A DNA stretch of 64,000 nucleotides. Source: CBDCFV01 sp965216425 (GTDB lineage Bacteria > Chloroflexota > Dehalococcoidia > Lucifugimonadales > UBA3495). Both the position numbers and the translations under genes were made by a program. The stretch is taken from NCBI GenBank assembly GCA_965216425.1, contig CBDCFV010000005.1, forward strand, positions 992,001 to 1,056,000, given 5' to 3'. Position 1 is the first letter of the stretch, and each line of letters opens with the position of its first letter. The notes beneath the pieces are model-generated. The model saw nothing but the letters and a program-made list of their open reading frames with translations, had not been told where the DNA came from and ran no database searches. Below are positions 38,662 to 47,741 of the stretch, in pieces.

Positions 38662-38854
38662 GCCAGGCTCCTCATAACAAGTTCAAAGCGGGTTGCGGGA
38701 TAGTACGCCGATTACTGGTAATTAGTTCCACCAACCAGCGCATGGTGTTGACGGTTTATGGGGACTGACTGGCCCCGACCACCCGTGCAACTTTACCGCG
38801 AGGCAGCATGAAGGCTTGAGAGCGAGAACGGATGTGGAAGTTTTCGAGCGCCCC

Positions 38855-39769
38855 CTAAAACAGAGCAATAGGGTTGACCGGTGATCCGGTGCCTCCCACT
38901 ACCCGCAGCGGATTGACGGTCAGCATGAACTCGTAACGACCCTCTTCAGCGCAGGCTTCCGCCAGCGGCTGCAGCAGGGCGTTGTCAACCAAGCCAATGC
39001 CGTAGGCGAAGATGGAGCCGTGCACCGACCAGGGAATGTCATAGCCGTTGGGCTGAAAGTCCATCATGTCCCACACCAGCAGGCAGCAGTCCGACTCCCG
39101 GATGAACTTCAAGCAGGAAGCGTGCAGTCCGGGCCGCGGTATATCTACAGTCCCCCAAGTCGGGTTGACCTCGTCCCATGCCTCCCGGCCCCCGTATACA
39201 ATCAGTGCATCGCCCGGCTCCATGGGGGTCCCTTGCGCCTTGGCCACGTCTTCCAATTCCCAGCCGTGGATGGGGTCTTCAAAGGTGACAAAGGGCTGCC
39301 CGCGGAACTTGGGAACGTCCAGGAGCACGCCCCGCGTGATGATCCCCTCCTTCCAGTGCTCCACGGACCCCCAACGTGCGCCGTCGAATGTGATGGTGTC
39401 GTCGGGCTTGCGACCGTTCCACATTCCATTGTGGTCCCAGACGTGGCAAAGAGCATCGAGGTGGGTGGTGGCCGTGCCGTGGTAGGAGATTCCGTAAAAG
39501 TCGATGGCTGAGCCTCCGGTATCACCCCTGGGATTGCGCTTCATGTAGTGGATAGCCGGAGTGGGATTGTTGGGGGCGGGTGTCTTGGGAAATTCTCTGC
39601 TGAGGGATACTGCCCGGCCGTTTCTGACTAGCCGTGCGGCGGCGGCCCGCTTTTCGGGCGTGACCATATTGACGGCTCCGACTTGGTCGTCGTCGCCCCA
39701 GCGGCCCCAATTGCGGTCGGCTTCCAAATAAGCCAGTACTTCCTCTTTACTCGGTGTCCTGCGCTCCAT
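38855..39769 (-). CDS. Cyclase-family (kynurenine formamidase-like) metal hydrolase
   Basis: This 304-residue protein has the family motif HGTATTHLDALCH (about 97-109, the HxGTHxDxxxH metal site). Conserved GVLLDV and GDALIVYGGREAW blocks follow. Relatives hydrolyse or cyclise amides such as N-formylkynurenine; the substrate here is open. The second ATG (39769) is chosen because AGGAGG lies 7 nt upstream of it, whereas the first ATG (39775) is only 1 nt from it. Confidence 0.9.
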   Translation of the reverse strand: MERRTPSKEEVLAYLEADRNWGRWGDDDQVGAVNMVTPEKRAAAARLVRNGRAVSLSREFPKTPAPNNPTPAIHYMKRNPRGDTGGSAIDFYGISYHGTATTHLDALCHVWDHNGMWNGRKPDDTITFDGARWGSVEHWKEGIITRGVLLDVPKFRGQPFVTFEDPIHGWELEDVAKAQGTPMEPGDALIVYGGREAWDEVNPTWGTVDIPRPGLHASCLKFIRESDCCLLVWDMMDFQPNGYDIPWSVHGSIFAYGIGLVDNALLQPLAEACAEEGRYEFMLTVNPLRVVGGTGSPVNPIALF

Positions 39770-39882
39770 GGACATTCCTCCTTTCGTGGGTGGCCGGTGG
39801 CCGGTGTCTAATGGACAGCCCGCCGATTGCGACTAGCCAAAAACACTGGTCACGAACCACTATTCGATGGGATCTATTCACT

Positions 39883-39892
39883 ATCGACTGCC
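39883..39892. repeat. Target-site duplication left of MITE copy 2
   Basis: ATCGACTGCC is repeated exactly at 40047-40056, directly abutting both ends of the element. Confidence 0.85.
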
Positions 39893-40046
39893 CAGGGCCT
39901 TTTCATTTTCCGGGTTGGGTTACATGGGTCCCGTCTTTCCCGCGAAAGCGGGAACCCACATCACCGCGGCCTACGGCAACCTTCTCGTGGTAAGACTATA
40001 TGGTTTCCCGCCTGCGCGGGAAAGACGATAAAATGAAAAGGCCCTG
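39893..40046. mobile_element. 154-bp MITE-like inverted-repeat element, copy 2
   Basis: It is the same length as the copy at 387-540, with a 17-bp perfect terminal inverted repeat starting CAGGGCCTTTTCATTTT. It is bracketed by a perfect 10-bp direct duplication, ATCGACTGCC. The internal palindrome TTCCCGCCTGCGCGGGAA is at 40005-40022. It sits between the cyclase gene start and the CoxG stop codon and breaks no gene. It is non-coding, so it must be mobilised in trans. Confidence 0.85.
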
Positions 40047-40061
40047 ATCGACTGCCCACTG

Positions 40062-40496
40062 CTACTTGACGGACTGCTGAAGACAGGTAAAGAAATTGTC
40101 CATCATCATTTTGCCCACACTGTCCATTAACCTCTGCCCCACCCGGGCCACCATGCCCCCCACTTGAGCATCGCTGTCCACGCCGACGCTGGTTGTTCCG
40201 TCGTGTTCGTCGAGGGTAATGGTTGCTTCGCCGCTTACGAATCCCACGGACCCCGTGCCCTCGACTCCCAATCGAAAGACCTTGAAAGGAGTCTTGTCGC
40301 GGATCGTTATGGTGGCGGTGTAGCGTCCGCGCACCGGGCCGACGCTCACTGTCAGATTGGCCTTGTACTCGTCCTCATTAACCGCCTCCATTCCTTGGCA
40401 ACCGGGAATGCAGCCCGCCAGAGATGTGGGATCTATCAAGGCTTCCCACACTTTTTCCACGGGCGCCTCAAATTCGTAACTTCCGGTGAGTTTCAT
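40062..40496 (-). CDS. CoxG-like SRPBCC protein (carbon monoxide dehydrogenase subunit G family)
   Basis: This 144-residue protein has the opening MKLTGSYEFEAPVEKVWEAL, CIPGCQGMEAV and the GPVRGRYTATITI segment. All are typical of CoxG-type SRPBCC proteins that help anchor or mature molybdenum hydroxylases. AGAGG precedes the ATG. A form II CO-dehydrogenase-like operon lies at 51339-55036, about 11 kb away, and may be its partner. Confidence 0.9.
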   Translation of the reverse strand: MKLTGSYEFEAPVEKVWEALIDPTSLAGCIPGCQGMEAVNEDEYKANLTVSVGPVRGRYTATITIRDKTPFKVFRLGVEGTGSVGFVSGEATITLDEHDGTTSVGVDSDAQVGGMVARVGQRLMDSVGKMMMDNFFTCLQQSVK

Positions 40497-40517
40497 AAGT
40501 TTCCTCTTAGCAAACCC

Positions 40518-41756
40518 TTACAATCTTTCATCTGCCATGAGCAGAACGTTCAACAGGACCTGCGCTCCATTGGCGCAGTCTTCGGGAGTCGTGAACTCCT
40601 CCGGGGAGTGGCTGATACCGTTGACGCTGGGGACGAAGAGCATCGCCACGTCGGTTATTGTAGCGATGGCCTGGGTGTCGTGGCCCGCCCCGCTGGGTAT
40701 TCGCGCCGACGCCAACTCGCACTGTTCTGCCGCCTCCGCCACCAGTTCCTGCATAGACTCGGAAACTGGCACCGAGTCGGTGAACCGCTGCCGGTGAATG
40801 TCTATCGTCACGCCGTCTTCCGCTGCAACGGCAGCGGCAATGCGCCTCAGTTCGTCCTCCGCTTGGGCGAGGGCATCCATCGACACGTCCCGGAACTCGA
40901 CGCCGATACGGGCGTTACCGGGAATCACGTTAACGGCGTTGGGATGGGCTTGTATCGCCCCGGTTGTGGCGACGCGGCAGACCTCCTGCTCCTTGGCCAG
41001 CCGCTGCACCGCCAGTACAAGCTTGGATGCGCTGACCAAGGCATCGTGGCGGACGGACATGGGAGTAGTCCCGGCGTGGTTGGCCATGCCGTTAACCTCC
41101 ACCTCAAACATTGCCCGTCCGGTGATGCCGGTAACAACACCGATGGGGGTGTTGGTTTGATACAGCGTTGGGCCCTGTTCAATGTGCAGTTCGAAGAACG
41201 CAGCCAAGTCTCCCTGGGCCCTGACGGCCTCTTGAATGCGGCTTATGTCACCGTTGATGTCAGCCAAGCAACTGCCCAAGCTGACGCCGTCTTCGTCCAC
41301 TGCGTTCAGGTCCTCCGCCAGAAGCATTCCAGCCATAGCCCGGCTCCCCAGCAGCCAGCGGTGGAAACGCGTACCCTCTTCGTTGGTGAACACTATCGCC
41401 TCTACGGGATGACGCAGCCGGCTGTTGTTGTCGGCCAGGGTCTGAACGCACTCCAACGCCGCCAGCACTCCCAACGCACCGTCGTACTTCCCGCCGCTTG
41501 GAACGGTATCGGTATGGGACCCCATGCCAATGGCGGGCAGACCAAGCTCCAATCCCTCCAACCGGCCTATGATGTTGCCAGCCGGGTCTATGCGGGTCTC
41601 CATACCGGCTTTTTGCATCAACGAAATGACGTACTCTCGTCCGGTAACGTCCTCGGGTGAGAAGGCTACCCTTTGCATACCCAGTGGGGAGTCGCCAATG
41701 GACCCCAGTTCCTGAACGGTGCGGTTCAACCTAGCGGGGTTGATATTCAATTGCAT
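40518..41756 (-). CDS. M20-family amidohydrolase (allantoate / N-carbamoyl-L-amino-acid hydrolase type)
   Basis: This 412-residue metallopeptidase-fold enzyme has GMGSHTDTVPSGGKYDG (metal His and bridging Asp), VFTNEEGTRF (catalytic and metal Glu) and ELHIEQG. The dimerisation-domain block GMANHAGTTPM and a C-terminal SGAGHD follow. These match ureidoglycolate/allantoate and carbamoyl-amino-acid hydrolases that use two divalent metals. The start at 41756 (MQLNINPARL) is preferred over 41777 because GGGAGG lies about 10 nt upstream. CoxG follows 21 nt downstream. Confidence 0.93.
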   Translation of the reverse strand: MQLNINPARLNRTVQELGSIGDSPLGMQRVAFSPEDVTGREYVISLMQKAGMETRIDPAGNIIGRLEGLELGLPAIGMGSHTDTVPSGGKYDGALGVLAALECVQTLADNNSRLRHPVEAIVFTNEEGTRFHRWLLGSRAMAGMLLAEDLNAVDEDGVSLGSCLADINGDISRIQEAVRAQGDLAAFFELHIEQGPTLYQTNTPIGVVTGITGRAMFEVEVNGMANHAGTTPMSVRHDALVSASKLVLAVQRLAKEQEVCRVATTGAIQAHPNAVNVIPGNARIGVEFRDVSMDALAQAEDELRRIAAAVAAEDGVTIDIHRQRFTDSVPVSESMQELVAEAAEQCELASARIPSGAGHDTQAIATITDVAMLFVPSVNGISHSPEEFTTPEDCANGAQVLLNVLLMADERL

Positions 41757-41786
41757 CGCGTTAACGGTACCTCCCATTGAAATGGG

Positions 41787-42335
41787 TCAACTGCCGGCGG
41801 CATCGGGCGAAGAATGACGGTTGGAGAACCCCACACGAGACTCGTCCCCAATTTGCAGGTCCTGGTTCCCGGTCAATTCCACCAACCGCCGCCGCTGGCT
41901 GTTGGAACTGATTTTGAAGTATCGCGGGACCTCAAACTCAAGGGCTTCCAGCACCGGCAAGGCATTTCCCACACCTTCTATGGTGTCTTCAATTTCGTCG
42001 ATGTCCCGGCGATTGTCGTAGAAGTTCTCATGCCCTTTGTGGTAAGCATTCGACAAGGCCTCGGTAAACCCTGGCGAGGCATAATCCGGATACTCGACAC
42101 TAATTTGCCGGCCAATACTCTCCAGTTGCCGGTGTGAGCCGTGCTTCCAACCCCTGTCGTCTCCGATGATTTTTAGATGCTGAGCCACCGCTCCCCATGC
42201 CTTCTCCCCGGCTTGCAGGCGGTTGCCGTCTTTCAGTTCCTCACGCGCTTCCAAAATAAACCTGCGGCTCATGGCCCTGCGGTTTTCGAGGCTGTGCTCC
42301 TCTGCGGGTTCCGGCAGCGGGGGTTTTACCGTCAT
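41787..42335 (-). CDS. PaREP1/HEPN-like protein
   Basis: This 182-residue mostly helical protein has AGEKAWGAVAQHLKII (about 42-57), WKHGSHRQL, and a following HKGHENFYDN stretch, the pattern of PaREP1/HEPN-type helical bundles. No RxxxxH nuclease motif of active HEPN toxins is obvious. The function is unknown. It precedes the amidohydrolase gene by 30 nt on the same strand. Confidence 0.65.
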   Translation of the reverse strand: MTVKPPLPEPAEEHSLENRRAMSRRFILEAREELKDGNRLQAGEKAWGAVAQHLKIIGDDRGWKHGSHRQLESIGRQISVEYPDYASPGFTEALSNAYHKGHENFYDNRRDIDEIEDTIEGVGNALPVLEALEFEVPRYFKISSNSQRRRLVELTGNQDLQIGDESRVGFSNRHSSPDAAGS

Positions 42336-42506
42336 TTCGCTATCGCCTTCTATTCGCTGTTGAGATTATACGACTCAACGATGCCAGCTTGTGGTATGCA
42401 AACAAGTAGATGCTTACCAGGATTCAACCCCGGTAAGCATCTTCATAAACGGACGCGAACAAATTGTAACTGTACCCACCTTCGGCGGGCGCAGATACAG
42501 GTATTG

Positions 42507-42896
42507 TTAGTCGCTGGCGGCCAGGGCGTACCACTCCGCGCCTTCCTGGCCGGGCTCGGGCAGGATGATACCGCCTTCCATGGTCTGGGATGCCCTATTC
42601 TCGACAATTCTGCCGCCTACCGACTTCACCGGAACTCCGGCTATTTCCGCGAATGAAGTCCGCAAGTCAACCAGCAACTGGTCCCTGACCTCTTCAGGAC
42701 GCCCGGCCCTGTTGCCGCCGTCGATGTAGTAAGGAGTCTCGCGATTGGACTCCGCTTGTTCTGCGAACACGACGTTTACAAAGCTGCGCGGGGCGCCGGT
42801 GGAGCCGCAATGGATATCGGTGAACGATAGGGCTATCTTCTGGCGCTTTTCGAAAGGAATGGAGTCCTTGGGGATTTCACAGCGGTAATTCGGCAT
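42507..42896 (-). CDS. Tautomerase-superfamily protein with Pro-2
   Basis: This 129-residue protein begins MPNYRCEIP, so removal of Met exposes the N-terminal proline used as catalytic base in 4-oxalocrotonate tautomerase and cis-CaaD relatives. FVNVVFAE and a helical EEVRDQLLVDL part fit the family. AGGAGAG precedes the ATG. It follows another, proline-lacking tautomerase-like gene, so the two may form a heteromer. Confidence 0.78.
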   Translation of the reverse strand: MPNYRCEIPKDSIPFEKRQKIALSFTDIHCGSTGAPRSFVNVVFAEQAESNRETPYYIDGGNRAGRPEEVRDQLLVDLRTSFAEIAGVPVKSVGGRIVENRASQTMEGGIILPEPGQEGAEWYALAASD

Positions 42897-42930
42897 GTTC
42901 TCTCTCCTGGTTTATCTTGATTGGGGTCTG

Positions 42931-43254
42931 TTACCGAGGGTCCCTGGCTGAAGCTACTATCTCGTGAGTGGTGCAGCCGGTGATGCGGGTCCACATTTCG
43001 CAGACTTGCTTCAGATATTCCATTCTCACGTCTTGCTGACACGGTTGGGGAAGCATGGCGATCACCCGTGATGTGGTCGACAACTCGCCGCCCCTGAAGC
43101 CGAACCCCTGAGGTATCTCGTCAAATGCCACGTTGACGTCCTCCGGCGCTCCACCGAAAGCACCCGAGGCAAGACGAACCAATTCCCCTGCGAGAGTCTC
43201 CCGCAGTTCGGAAGGAACTATTCCTTCTTGCAAGGTACAGGTAATGTTTATCAC
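42931..43254 (-). CDS. Tautomerase-like protein lacking N-terminal proline
   Basis: This protein is about 107 residues and resembles tautomerase/MIF folds: INITCTLQEGIVPSELRETL, EDVNVAFDEIP and a C-terminal CEMWTRITGC. With the GTG at 43254 (or a TTG at 43257; AAGGA upstream) residue 2 is Ile or Val, so the catalytic Pro-1 is absent. It may act as a non-catalytic partner of the downstream Pro-2 protein. The upstream frame extension to 43377 has no support. Confidence 0.65.
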   Translation of the reverse strand: MINITCTLQEGIVPSELRETLAGELVRLASGAFGGAPEDVNVAFDEIPQGFGFRGGELSTTSRVIAMLPQPCQQDVRMEYLKQVCEMWTRITGCTTHEIVASARDPR

Positions 43255-43273
43255 CAAGCATTCCTTTCGTACA

Positions 43274-43294
43274 CGTTCCTTTAAGTAAGGAACG
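43274..43294. promoter_or_regulatory. 21-bp dyad upstream of the tautomerase pair
   Basis: CGTTCCTT and AAGGAACG are separated by 5 nt, about 20 nt upstream of the GTG at 43254. It could be an operator or a leader hairpin. Confidence 0.35.
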
Positions 43295-43377
43295 AATATT
43301 AGTCCGACAACGGTGGCGGATAGTTTAACCCAACACGGCAGCGTGTTGCAAACTGCCCATGGCGTTCGTCCTTCCAC

Positions 43378-43497
43378 CGGAAAGCCGTGCGCGGCTACCG
43401 CTCATGCCCTATGATACCGGCAACACCGACACACCCACGGAAAGCCGTGCGCGGCTACCGCTCATGCCCTATGATACCGGCAACACCGACACACCCA
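43378..43497. repeat. Perfect 60-bp tandem duplication
   Basis: Bases 43378-43437 are repeated identically at 43438-43497. Each unit contains TATGAT, a possible -10 box. The duplication lies just upstream of the MetE-like gene. Its perfect identity indicates a recent event. Confidence 0.9.
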
Positions 43498-43511
43498 GCA
43501 GGAGGGCGCAC

Positions 43512-44567
43512 ATGGCAGCCACGAAGACTACCGCTCATTTGGTCGGCAGCGTTCCCCTGTCCGATGCCGAGACCGTGTTTCGCACGGTCAGCGCCAGCAT
43601 CGGCCCCCATTTGAAACGGATTACCGACGGCGAGACCGGGGAACGGGGACGCTGGATCTGGTTTCAAAGAGAAATGTTGATGGAACACCCGGACATGGAA
43701 GTGGACGGTGACACGCCGATGTACGCCGTTTACCAATGGGACGGGCAACTGTTAAGGGAAACGCCTTATCTGCGGTTCAAGACCGGCGTCGACCCGTCCC
43801 AGGTCACATTCCACACGGGATATGCCATGGCCGCTCTGGGGTCTTACGAGCTTTACTCGCGTCTGCAAAGCGAGGGCGTCATCGGCGCCGACAGGTTGTT
43901 CCAAGTCTCCCTGCCAACGCCAATGGCTACCGCCTACATGTACGTCAGCCCCAGTAACCGGGACGCCTACATTCCGGCTTACGAGAGGGCGTTGGCGGCG
44001 GCGCTCGAAGATCTGCTGGCATCGGTCCCGCACGAGCGGCTCTCGATACAGTGGGACGTTTGCCAGGAGGTCCTGTTATTCGAGGACTACTTCTCTCATC
44101 GTCCGGGCAATTACAAGGAGCAAGTCTACGACGAACTGGCCCGGCTGGGGGACAGAATCCCTTCGAGCGTGGATATGGGCTACCACCTTTGCTACGGCTC
44201 GCCCCGGGACGAACACCTGGTCATGCCAAAGGACATGGGCATCCTGGTAGAGATGACCAACGGGTTGTGCGCCAAGCTGGAAAGGCGGTTGGACTTCATC
44301 CACATGCCTGTGCCTCAAGACCGCTCGGACAGCGCATATTTCCAGCCCTTAACCGATTTGAATCTGCCGCCGGACTGCCAAGCGATACTGGGCTTGATCC
44401 ACTTCGATGACGCGGCAGGGGATACGGCCCGGATCGACACCGCCCGGGGCTTCTTGCCGTCTTTCGGCGTGGCGACGGAGTGCGGTTGGGGGCGCACCGA
44501 CCCGGCAAGGGTACCGGGACTGCTGGAAAGCCACCGGCGGGCGGTGGAGTACCTGAACGGCCTGTGA
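43512..44567 (+). CDS. MetE/UROD-superfamily TIM-barrel protein
   Basis: This 351-residue protein recalls cobalamin-independent methionine synthase. GYHLCYG supplies a His-x-Cys pair and ATECGWGR near the C-terminus supplies another cysteine, as in the MetE zinc site. DGETGERG near residues 38-45 is a further conserved block. It may be a methyltransferase or C1-transfer enzyme; the substrate is unknown. The start at 43512 has AGGAGGG upstream. The longer frame runs through the 60-bp tandem repeats and is rejected. Confidence 0.8.
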   Translation: MAATKTTAHLVGSVPLSDAETVFRTVSASIGPHLKRITDGETGERGRWIWFQREMLMEHPDMEVDGDTPMYAVYQWDGQLLRETPYLRFKTGVDPSQVTFHTGYAMAALGSYELYSRLQSEGVIGADRLFQVSLPTPMATAYMYVSPSNRDAYIPAYERALAAALEDLLASVPHERLSIQWDVCQEVLLFEDYFSHRPGNYKEQVYDELARLGDRIPSSVDMGYHLCYGSPRDEHLVMPKDMGILVEMTNGLCAKLERRLDFIHMPVPQDRSDSAYFQPLTDLNLPPDCQAILGLIHFDDAAGDTARIDTARGFLPSFGVATECGWGRTDPARVPGLLESHRRAVEYLNGL

Positions 44568-44584
44568 CTACCCGCCGTCGCTCC

Positions 44585-44800
44585 TCAGTCCAGAAGAGGG
44601 ATGGTGCCCCACTTGATGGAGTCCGTGTCCTCCGTGCCGTTCTCCTTGGCCAATTCCCGGAGGTGTAACAGAGTGGCGTTTACCTCAGGCGTCAGGAACA
44701 CCCAGTCAGGCTCCTCCGGTATCCAGTAAGGGGAGTTGATACGGACGACCTGCTTTTCCTTGGCGTTGAGGTAAATGCCGAACTTGGAAGCCTGTTGCAT
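44585..44800 (-). CDS. Small hypothetical protein, 71 aa
   Basis: The protein begins MQQASKFGIYLN, contains SPYWIPEEPDWVFLTPEV and ends IKWGTIPLLD. It is soluble, with no signal peptide and no recognised motif. An AGGAGA site precedes the ATG, which supports translation. It is convergent with the MetE-like gene and lies 30 nt downstream of plsC on the same strand. Confidence 0.65.
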   Translation of the reverse strand: MQQASKFGIYLNAKEKQVVRINSPYWIPEEPDWVFLTPEVNATLLHLRELAKENGTEDTDSIKWGTIPLLD

Positions 44801-44830
44801 GTTGTTCTCCTGATATTCGGGCGCACCCTT

Positions 44831-45511
44831 TCAGCCGACCTCGCCGGAGCGGCGGCCTGCTTGAGCGGCTTGTTGCGCCTGTAAAGCGTAGATTCCTTGG
44901 TATTCCTTGGGCAACAGCGCGGCGATCCGGTACATTATCATGTCCGCCATGCTTCCCAACAATGGCCGGCTAACATCCCCTTCTATCAAAGGCAGGGTAA
45001 AAGGCTGGCCGATGTTGACGGTCAAGCGGCACAGGGGGAAGGGCATACGCCACGCAGGGAAATTCTCGGTGCCCCACACGCCGACTGGCAAGATGGGGAC
45101 CTGCGACTTCATGGCGATATAGGCGGCCCCGGACATGCCTTTTTGAAGCGAGCGGTTAAAGCTGCGCCGGCCCTCAGGAAAGAGCGCAACCACTTGGTCT
45201 TGGGACAGCATCCGGAGCGTCAGCTTCACTGTGTCAACTGCGTGGCTTTTCCGGTCGTAGGGGTGCACGTTGAACGCCGGCATTAAAAACTTGCCAACGG
45301 GGTTTGAAAACAGCTCCTGCTTACCAATGAAATGCAACGGCCGGTCCATGATCGAAACTAACACCGGCGGGTCGTTAAAGGACAGGTGGTTGGCAACCAG
45401 CAGCAGCGGGCCGCGGGGAGGGACGCACTCCCGGCCCATGACGGTAAGGCGGCCGAATGAGCCGAAGCAAAACCGGCCCAATTGGCGTCCCGCAGAATAA
45501 ATTATTCCCAC
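44831..45511 (-). CDS. plsC: 1-acyl-sn-glycerol-3-phosphate acyltransferase
   Basis: This 226-residue acyltransferase has the catalytic NHLSFND (His42-x4-Asp47), then FIGKQELF, LFPEGRRSFN and PVGVWGTENF. It makes phosphatidic acid from lysophosphatidate at the membrane. A GTG start lies inside the end of cmk (10-nt overlap), so the two are translationally linked; cmk-plsC pairs are common in bacteria. Confidence 0.92.
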   Translation of the reverse strand: MGIIYSAGRQLGRFCFGSFGRLTVMGRECVPPRGPLLLVANHLSFNDPPVLVSIMDRPLHFIGKQELFSNPVGKFLMPAFNVHPYDRKSHAVDTVKLTLRMLSQDQVVALFPEGRRSFNRSLQKGMSGAAYIAMKSQVPILPVGVWGTENFPAWRMPFPLCRLTVNIGQPFTLPLIEGDVSRPLLGSMADMIMYRIAALLPKEYQGIYALQAQQAAQAGRRSGEVG

Positions 45512-46197
45512 GGACCGCTCCCGTTGTTCAACTTGTACACCCGTTGCAGGATCCGCTCCACCACATCACCCTCGCTGAGGCCGTCGGTTTCTATGACCCA
45601 AGCATCTGCCGCAGGTCTCAATGGGGAGTCATCTCGCCCCGTGTCCAGCTCATCCCGCGCTTGGGTCTCACGCAGCACCTGTAGGTACTCGGCGTCTTTC
45701 CCGTTGCTTAACAACTCCCGCCAACGTCTCTTGGCCCGTTCTTCCAACGAGGCCTCTATGAAAATCTTCATGTCGGCGTTGGGCAATACTACGGTCCCTA
45801 TGTCTCTCCCCACCATGACTATTTCACCTTCGGCTGCCAGAAGCCTTTGCTGCTTCACCAAGGCCGAGCGGACGCCGGACACACGGGCGACAAGGGACAC
45901 CCGGTTGTTCACGCATGAACTACGCAACTCCGCCCATACGCTCGCGCCTCCCACCACTACCCAGCCGGGGTTAGCCCGGTCCACTTGCACTGGACTGTTG
46001 ACCGCCAAGGCGCTCAACGCCTCTTCGTCCTCCATCGAGACGGACTCCCGCAACGCCAGCCAGGTTATTGCCCGGTACATGACTCCGGTGTCCAAGTAGG
46101 CGAAGTCCAAGCGGTCCGCAACAGCGCGTCCGGCCACGGTCTTGCCCGCCGCGGCCGGCCCATCTATGGCGATAACCCGCACTTTCGAAGACACCAT
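45502..46197 (-). CDS. cmk: Cytidylate kinase
   Basis: This 231-residue P-loop kinase has GPAAAGKT at 13-20, DTGVMYRAITW and VGRDIGTVVLPNADMKIF, which are all diagnostic. It phosphorylates CMP and dCMP. It overlaps plsC. Confidence 0.96.
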   Translation of the reverse strand: MVSSKVRVIAIDGPAAAGKTVAGRAVADRLDFAYLDTGVMYRAITWLALRESVSMEDEEALSALAVNSPVQVDRANPGWVVVGGASVWAELRSSCVNNRVSLVARVSGVRSALVKQQRLLAAEGEIVMVGRDIGTVVLPNADMKIFIEASLEERAKRRWRELLSNGKDAEYLQVLRETQARDELDTGRDDSPLRPAADAWVIETDGLSEGDVVERILQRVYKLNNGSGPWE

Positions 46198-46344
46198 CTG
46201 ACAGTCAGTCCATCTGGTGATGAGTGTTAACTGGAATTATAGCATCGCCAATGATGACGCTGAGGCGTGCACTTTCACCAGTAAGCACCACGTCCCAGCT
46301 TTCCCGTCCAATGGTCTGCCCATCGTGCGATATAATGCGCAACC

Positions 46345-47001
46345 ATGCTTGGGCATAATCGTCTGCAAGTTGTATCCGTAATCTGTGTACTCCTTATGAC
46401 CCTCGTGATGACGGCATTGGCCTCCGTCTACCCGACTTTCCCATTCGACGAGTGGGGCCTAGCCCGGTTGCAAGAAATGCGGACGGACTGGATGGATGCG
46501 ATCGCCCTCATCTTGAACAAGACCGGCGAACCTCCCATGGCCGTCATTCCGGCCGCGGTAGTTGTCTTGGCTCTGTTGGCGGTCCGCCGCCCTACTGCCG
46601 CCCTCGTGTTGACCATCAGCCTGTTCGTGTTGTTGGCCGGGGACTTCTTGAAGGAGTTGGTCAACCGGCCCAGGCCTGACCATGTCCTGCTCATGCCGCC
46701 CCCGGAGAGCTTAAGTTTTCCCAGCGGGCACTCGGCATACGCGATGGTATTGTGCGGCCTTTCCATTTATATAACCGGACGTTTGGTCGCGCCGGTGTCG
46801 CTAAAACGTCTTCTGCAAGCGGTGATGGTAGTCTTGATATTGGCTATGGGCGCGTCGCGGGTCTACTTGGGAGTGCATTGGCCCAGCGACGTGCTTGGAG
46901 GCTATCTGTGGGGCATCGTCATTTTGGTAGCGGTTGCTATCTCGTGGCAATTGGGCATCCGTATGAAAAACGCCATTTTTCGAAGTGGGAAGCCACCGTG
47001 A
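46345..47001 (+). CDS. PAP2-family membrane phosphatase
   Basis: This 218-residue multi-helix protein has the three phosphatase blocks: KELVNRPRP, SFPSGHSAY and SRVYLGVHWPSDVLGG. Family members remove phosphate from undecaprenyl pyrophosphate, phosphatidic acid or similar lipids. It is divergent from cmk and followed by a CvpA-like gene. Confidence 0.93.
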   Translation: MLGHNRLQVVSVICVLLMTLVMTALASVYPTFPFDEWGLARLQEMRTDWMDAIALILNKTGEPPMAVIPAAVVVLALLAVRRPTAALVLTISLFVLLAGDFLKELVNRPRPDHVLLMPPPESLSFPSGHSAYAMVLCGLSIYITGRLVAPVSLKRLLQAVMVVLILAMGASRVYLGVHWPSDVLGGYLWGIVILVAVAISWQLGIRMKNAIFRSGKPP

Positions 47002-47048
47002 TAAACTTGCATAACATTCCACTTCCGTTGTAGGGAATAGAAACACCC

Positions 47049-47567
47049 ATGAATTGGATTGACTTGGCGGTCTTGGCCGTGTGCGCCTCTATGGTTTTTT
47101 GGGGTGCGTCAACGGGATTCTTCCAGATGGCGGTATACTCTGCCGTCGCGGTTTTAGCGATGGTTTTCTCGAGCCGATGGGCCCCCGCCGTCGGGAGCGC
47201 CCTGACTCCTGAAGCGAGCGATGAAAACCTTCAGACCTTCCTGGCTTTCATGGTCATTTTCATGGTGCTGGTCATAGGCGGAGGAATAATCGGTTTTTGG
47301 GTCCGGTTGATTCTTCGCGCGATTCCGTTTGCCGGGTTTCCGAACCGGATGTTGGGAGCGTTGGTTGCGTTGTTCGTAGGCGTATTGTTGTTGTCCGGCG
47401 TATTGACGGCAGCGCAGCGGTTCTCCATCGCCAATATTGACGAGTCTGTAAACGAATCCATGCTTGGGGGATTTCTCACCAACAGTTTCGAAACCGTAGC
47501 CGCCGGACTGGGAATCGTACCCGACTCGTGGAAGGACAGGATGAAAATCTCCAGGAAAGATCAATAG
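47049..47567 (+). CDS. CvpA-family membrane protein
   Basis: This 172-residue protein has four hydrophobic segments. It opens MNWIDLAVLAVCASMVFWGASTGF and has the PNRMLGALVALFVGVLLL block of the CvpA family (colicin V production). A role in envelope physiology is known for the family; the mechanism is unclear. It follows the PAP2 gene by 47 nt. Confidence 0.85.
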   Translation: MNWIDLAVLAVCASMVFWGASTGFFQMAVYSAVAVLAMVFSSRWAPAVGSALTPEASDENLQTFLAFMVIFMVLVIGGGIIGFWVRLILRAIPFAGFPNRMLGALVALFVGVLLLSGVLTAAQRFSIANIDESVNESMLGGFLTNSFETVAAGLGIVPDSWKDRMKISRKDQ

Positions 47568-47741
47568 ACTACACTGCCGGACAGGTGTTGTTATAGACCC
47601 ACCCATGCTACTATAAATGCAAGTATTGCCGCGGATTGAACGCTGGTTTCCGGTACCGCCAAGGCAGTTTAAATAGCAATAAGCGCCGGCGCGGACCGAG
47701 GGTAGTCGTATAGAACGTTTGAAAACCAGGTAACGGCACTG

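Noticed and set aside
40164..41660. A 498-codon plus-strand frame over CoxG and the amidohydrolase.
   Set aside because: Both minus-strand genes carry complete family motifs; the plus frame shows no motif or ribosome site.
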